In this document: piece by piece, positions 31,323 through 33,092 of the stretch
Layout: the number at the start of each line of letters is the position of its first letter
How positions within the stretch are numbered: position 1 is the stretch's first letter
Source: Microvirga soli
Lineage (GTDB): Bacteria > Pseudomonadota > Alphaproteobacteria > Rhizobiales > Beijerinckiaceae
Reading direction: 5' to 3'
Length of the DNA stretch: 33,092 nucleotides
NCBI RefSeq assembly: GCF_016734765.1
Contig: NZ_JAERQE010000047.1
Coordinates: forward strand, 1-33,092
Program-made: the position numbers and the translations under genes
Notes under the pieces: model-generated
The model's database searches: none
Told to the model about the DNA's origin: nothing
The model's input: the letters and a program-made list of their open reading frames with translations, nothing else

Positions 31323-31784
31323 TCAATCGTGGTCCGGATGCTGCCGCGAGGCCATCTTCCGCAGCTCCTCCGGCGAGGCGTCATCCTCCGTCCGCTGGCC
31401 GGGGAGGGTGTGCAGCTTCTCGAAGGCGGGCAGCATGCTCTCGATGCCATACTGGATCTCGGGCATGACCCGGCTCGGATCATCGAGGCTGCCGATGGAG
31501 ACGGTGATGCGGTCGCGCTCCACGTAAGCAAAAGTCAGCGGCGTGCCGCAATCCCGGCAAAACCCGCGCTCCACGGCCTCCGAACTTTTGAAGATACCGG
31601 GCTGCCCCTTGGTCCAGACCAGATCCTTGCGCGGCACCCCGGTGAGCGCCGCGAAGTAGCTGCCGAATGCCTTCTGGCACATGCGGCAATGGCAGATACT
31701 GGCATGGGTCGGCTCGGACATCAGCGCATAACGCACGGTGCCACACTGGCAGCCGCCGGTCATGATGGGTTTGGCCTCTGGCAT
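31323..31784 (-). CDS. GFA family zinc protein
   Basis: A 153-residue member of the GFA (glutathione-dependent formaldehyde-activating, centromere protein V-like) family. All seven expected cysteines are present: C12 and C14 in GGCQCG, C31, C33 and C36 in CHCRMC, C76 and C79 in CRDCG; they bind one structural and one catalytic zinc. Members bind glutathione or S-containing adducts; the role here is not known. GAGGAG precedes the ATG by 9 bases. It starts 22 bp after the stop of the upstream 114-residue gene, possibly one transcript. Confidence 0.92.
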   Translation of the reverse strand: MPEAKPIMTGGCQCGTVRYALMSEPTHASICHCRMCQKAFGSYFAALTGVPRKDLVWTKGQPGIFKSSEAVERGFCRDCGTPLTFAYVERDRITVSIGSLDDPSRVMPEIQYGIESMLPAFEKLHTLPGQRTEDDASPEELRKMASRQHPDHD

Positions 31785-31806
31785 AGTTCTTTACTCCTCG
31801 CAGATT

Positions 31807-32151
31807 CTACGATGGCGGCGTCCAAGCATCCTCTGGCAGCGAAAACCACAGCCCGCCTGGGTCCTCGTTCTGGGCACCGTTGGCGAGCCATTCTCGGATA
31901 ACGTTCTCGATGATCTCCTCGGGCTGCGAGCCGTACTGACGCTGAAGGATCCAAAGGTGCGGTCCGTCAGGGCCGCCACCAATGACGGGCACGGCACCGC
32001 GGGACAGGAGCTCTGCGACGCAGCGGCGGACATAATCGGTCAAGGCATCGCCTTCGAGATCGAAGTCAAGGCGTCCTGCCGGCACGATCTGCCATATTCC
32101 CACAGCATCATAGGGCAGTTCATTGGCGACCTGCACGATGTAATCGCTCAT
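31807..32151 (-). CDS. unrecognised small protein
   Basis: I do not recognise this 114-residue protein. It is acidic and soluble, with a predicted alpha/beta pattern: YIVQVANELPYDAVGIWQIV, then LTDYVRRCVAELLSRGAVPV and a glycine-rich IGGGPDGPHLW, ending in a Pro-rich tail. The ATG at 32151 is preferred; an in-frame GTG at 32190 would add 13 residues. Ribosome sites are weak for both. Codon use is normal for the region. It precedes the GFA gene by 22 bp, so both may share a transcript. Confidence 0.65.
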   Translation of the reverse strand: MSDYIVQVANELPYDAVGIWQIVPAGRLDFDLEGDALTDYVRRCVAELLSRGAVPVIGGGPDGPHLWILQRQYGSQPEEIIENVIREWLANGAQNEDPGGLWFSLPEDAWTPPS

Positions 32152-32311
32152 CGTATCGCCGAAGTATTTATGTCTAGGTTCGGAGGTCACTTCTTATTTG
32201 GGCATTGTAGCTACGCAACTGCTTCGACAGAGCAATCCCGGAGCATCGACTGTTGAGCTAGTCTCAGAGTTGCCGAAGTTTCGCAGCGCACGTAAAGCGA
32301 TGGAAATGAGC

Positions 32312-32713
32312 TTATGCAAGGTCCAGTCCTGTCACCTCTTTGAGCTTTTGCTTGGCATAGGCTTTGCTGACCTCGACTAGGAGTTGGACGGTCCAGCTCC
32401 CAGCCTTTGAGGCGCCCTCTTTTGTCTTTCGCCAAACTTCAGGATCGCGAATGCTATCGAGGAAATCGTACCCCTGCCAAGTAATGCGTTTGACTATGAG
32501 CGTGCCACCAAGTGAACGAAACTCAATTTCGATGAAGCCAGCCTGCTCCAACAGATCGAGGTGGCTAGAAAGCTTATCGGCCTGCTCCCGGGTAAGAAAT
32601 GTTTCGGTCTCAATGCCGAGGAACGAGGCTCCGTCACTGGAGATAGTTTCAAAAGATGTCTGACCGCCCTCAATCTTGAGCAGGAGTTCGCGGATGAGAT
32701 CCATATCGCGCAT
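32312..32713 (-). CDS. DUF2513 protein
   Basis: A 133-residue protein with the DUF2513 pattern: the MRDMDLIRELLLKIE start, HLDLLEQAGFIEIEF (a winged-helix-like middle), then ITWQGYDFLDSIRDPEVWRK. Such proteins are often encoded by prophages or accessory islands; their function is not established. GAGGGAT stands about 8 bases before the ATG. Its coding sequence is noticeably richer in A and T than the core genes nearby, consistent with acquisition. The gap 32191-32311 after its stop holds nothing recognised. Confidence 0.85.
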   Translation of the reverse strand: MRDMDLIRELLLKIEGGQTSFETISSDGASFLGIETETFLTREQADKLSSHLDLLEQAGFIEIEFRSLGGTLIVKRITWQGYDFLDSIRDPEVWRKTKEGASKAGSWTVQLLVEVSKAYAKQKLKEVTGLDLA

Positions 32714-32950
32714 TTAATCTATCCCTCTGTTTTAATGAAGATCGGATATCCCTTGGTCTGCTTGTTTACGTGTTTTAATACGATGAGCCGCTATAGCTCC
32801 GACGGCATAAGCACGACTGGATAGCGACAGCAGAAAACGCTCCTGCGAAGTTATGGCGAAGAAGTCTCACACCTTCTTCTTGTAATGATATTTTATGTAA
32901 TGAAACAAATCATGAACATTGTCAAGCTTCGCGCTGAGCCATGCTGGCAG
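32714..32950. other. AT-richer intergenic region, no gene found
   Basis: The stretch between the DUF2513 start and the icd terminator has no supported ORF. It contains one perfect hairpin, GAAGAAG-8-CTTCTTC (32858-32879), without a T-run, and tracts such as TGATATTTTATGTAATG. The function is unknown. Confidence 0.5.
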
Positions 32951-32951
32951 C

Positions 32952-32977
32952 AAAAAGCCCGGCACTGGGCCGGGCTT
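32952..32977 (-). terminator. terminator of the isocitrate dehydrogenase gene
   Basis: On the minus strand: AGCCCGGC, a five-base loop, GCCGGGCT and TTTT. An 8-bp perfect stem with a T-tract 32 bp beyond the icd stop. Confidence 0.9.
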
Positions 32978-33008
32978 CTCCATCATTTCAGAGCGTGGAA
33001 GGCTTCGC

Positions 33009-33092
33009 TTAAGCGGCCATAGCTTTTTTGAGGTTTTCGTCGATTTTGTCGAGGAAGCCGGTGGTGGAGAGCCACTTCTGCTCGGCGCCGAC
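33009..33092 (-). CDS. icd: NADP-dependent isocitrate dehydrogenase, C-terminal end only
   Basis: Only the last 27 codons lie in the window. They read VGAEQ, then KWLSTTGFLDKIDENLKKAM and AA before TAA, which matches the C-terminus of rhizobial NADP-isocitrate dehydrogenase, the TCA-cycle enzyme converting isocitrate to 2-oxoglutarate. The gene continues beyond the right edge. A terminator follows at 32952-32977. Confidence 0.8.
   Translation of the reverse strand, partial: VGAEQKWLSTTGFLDKIDENLKKAMAA

Overview
The window reads as chromosomal DNA of a high-GC alphaproteobacterium of the order Hyphomicrobiales (Rhizobiales), most likely Methylobacteriaceae (Microvirga or Methylobacterium type). 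The clues are a CckA cell-cycle kinase, a CtrA-type box (TTAA-N7-TTAAC), a GAAC-N7-GAAC SOS box in front of recA, a single-cysteine DksA, a giant growth-pole-ring-like coiled-coil protein, and short dispersed palindromes near GTCAT/ATGAC. The genus is an inference; no rRNA or intact tRNA is present to settle it.

Layout. 1-5.4 kb: a 1617-residue membrane-anchored protein built of 11-residue repeats, on the minus strand. 5.4-6.2 kb: a [2Fe-2S] ferredoxin and a universal stress protein on the plus strand. 6.2-11.5 kb, all minus: a small two-helix membrane protein, a CoxE-type VWA protein, a Kef-type cation/proton antiporter and a Cys/Met-metabolism PLP enzyme. 11.5-14.7 kb: a MoxR-type AAA ATPase overlapping a SixA phosphatase, a GNAT acetyltransferase converging on them, and an unrecognised protein. 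14.8-17.7 kb is the most accessory-looking part: a HlyC-type lysine acyltransferase, about 280 bp of extremely AT-rich DNA, and a 707-residue secreted-type protein made of about eighteen 28-residue repeats followed by a short RTX calcium-binding tail. 17.8-20.2 kb: ycjX-ycjF, overlapping by 4 bp. 20.3-22.1 kb: dksA and, converging on it, a fliO-like gene. 22.2-29.2 kb: cckA, recA and alaS, all plus. 29.3-31.1 kb: a lipoprotein sugar (sorbosone-type) dehydrogenase translationally coupled to a DUF2231 membrane protein. 31.2-33.1 kb: a GFA-family zinc protein, an unrecognised protein, a DUF2513 protein and the last 27 codons of NADP isocitrate dehydrogenase.

How parts fit together. The MoxR ATPase and VWA protein are classic partners, here separated by two unrelated genes. 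CckA controls CtrA phosphorylation in alphaproteobacteria, and a perfect two-way CtrA box lies between cckA and the divergent fliO-like gene. The acyltransferase/RTX pair is the best candidate for an undescribed system: the acyltransferase keeps both HlyC active-site residues, but its presumed target is a solenoid-like protein with no HlyA-like pore-forming region. No type I secretion genes lie in the window.

Starts were chosen from Shine-Dalgarno spacing and family alignment remembered from knowledge; no database search was possible.
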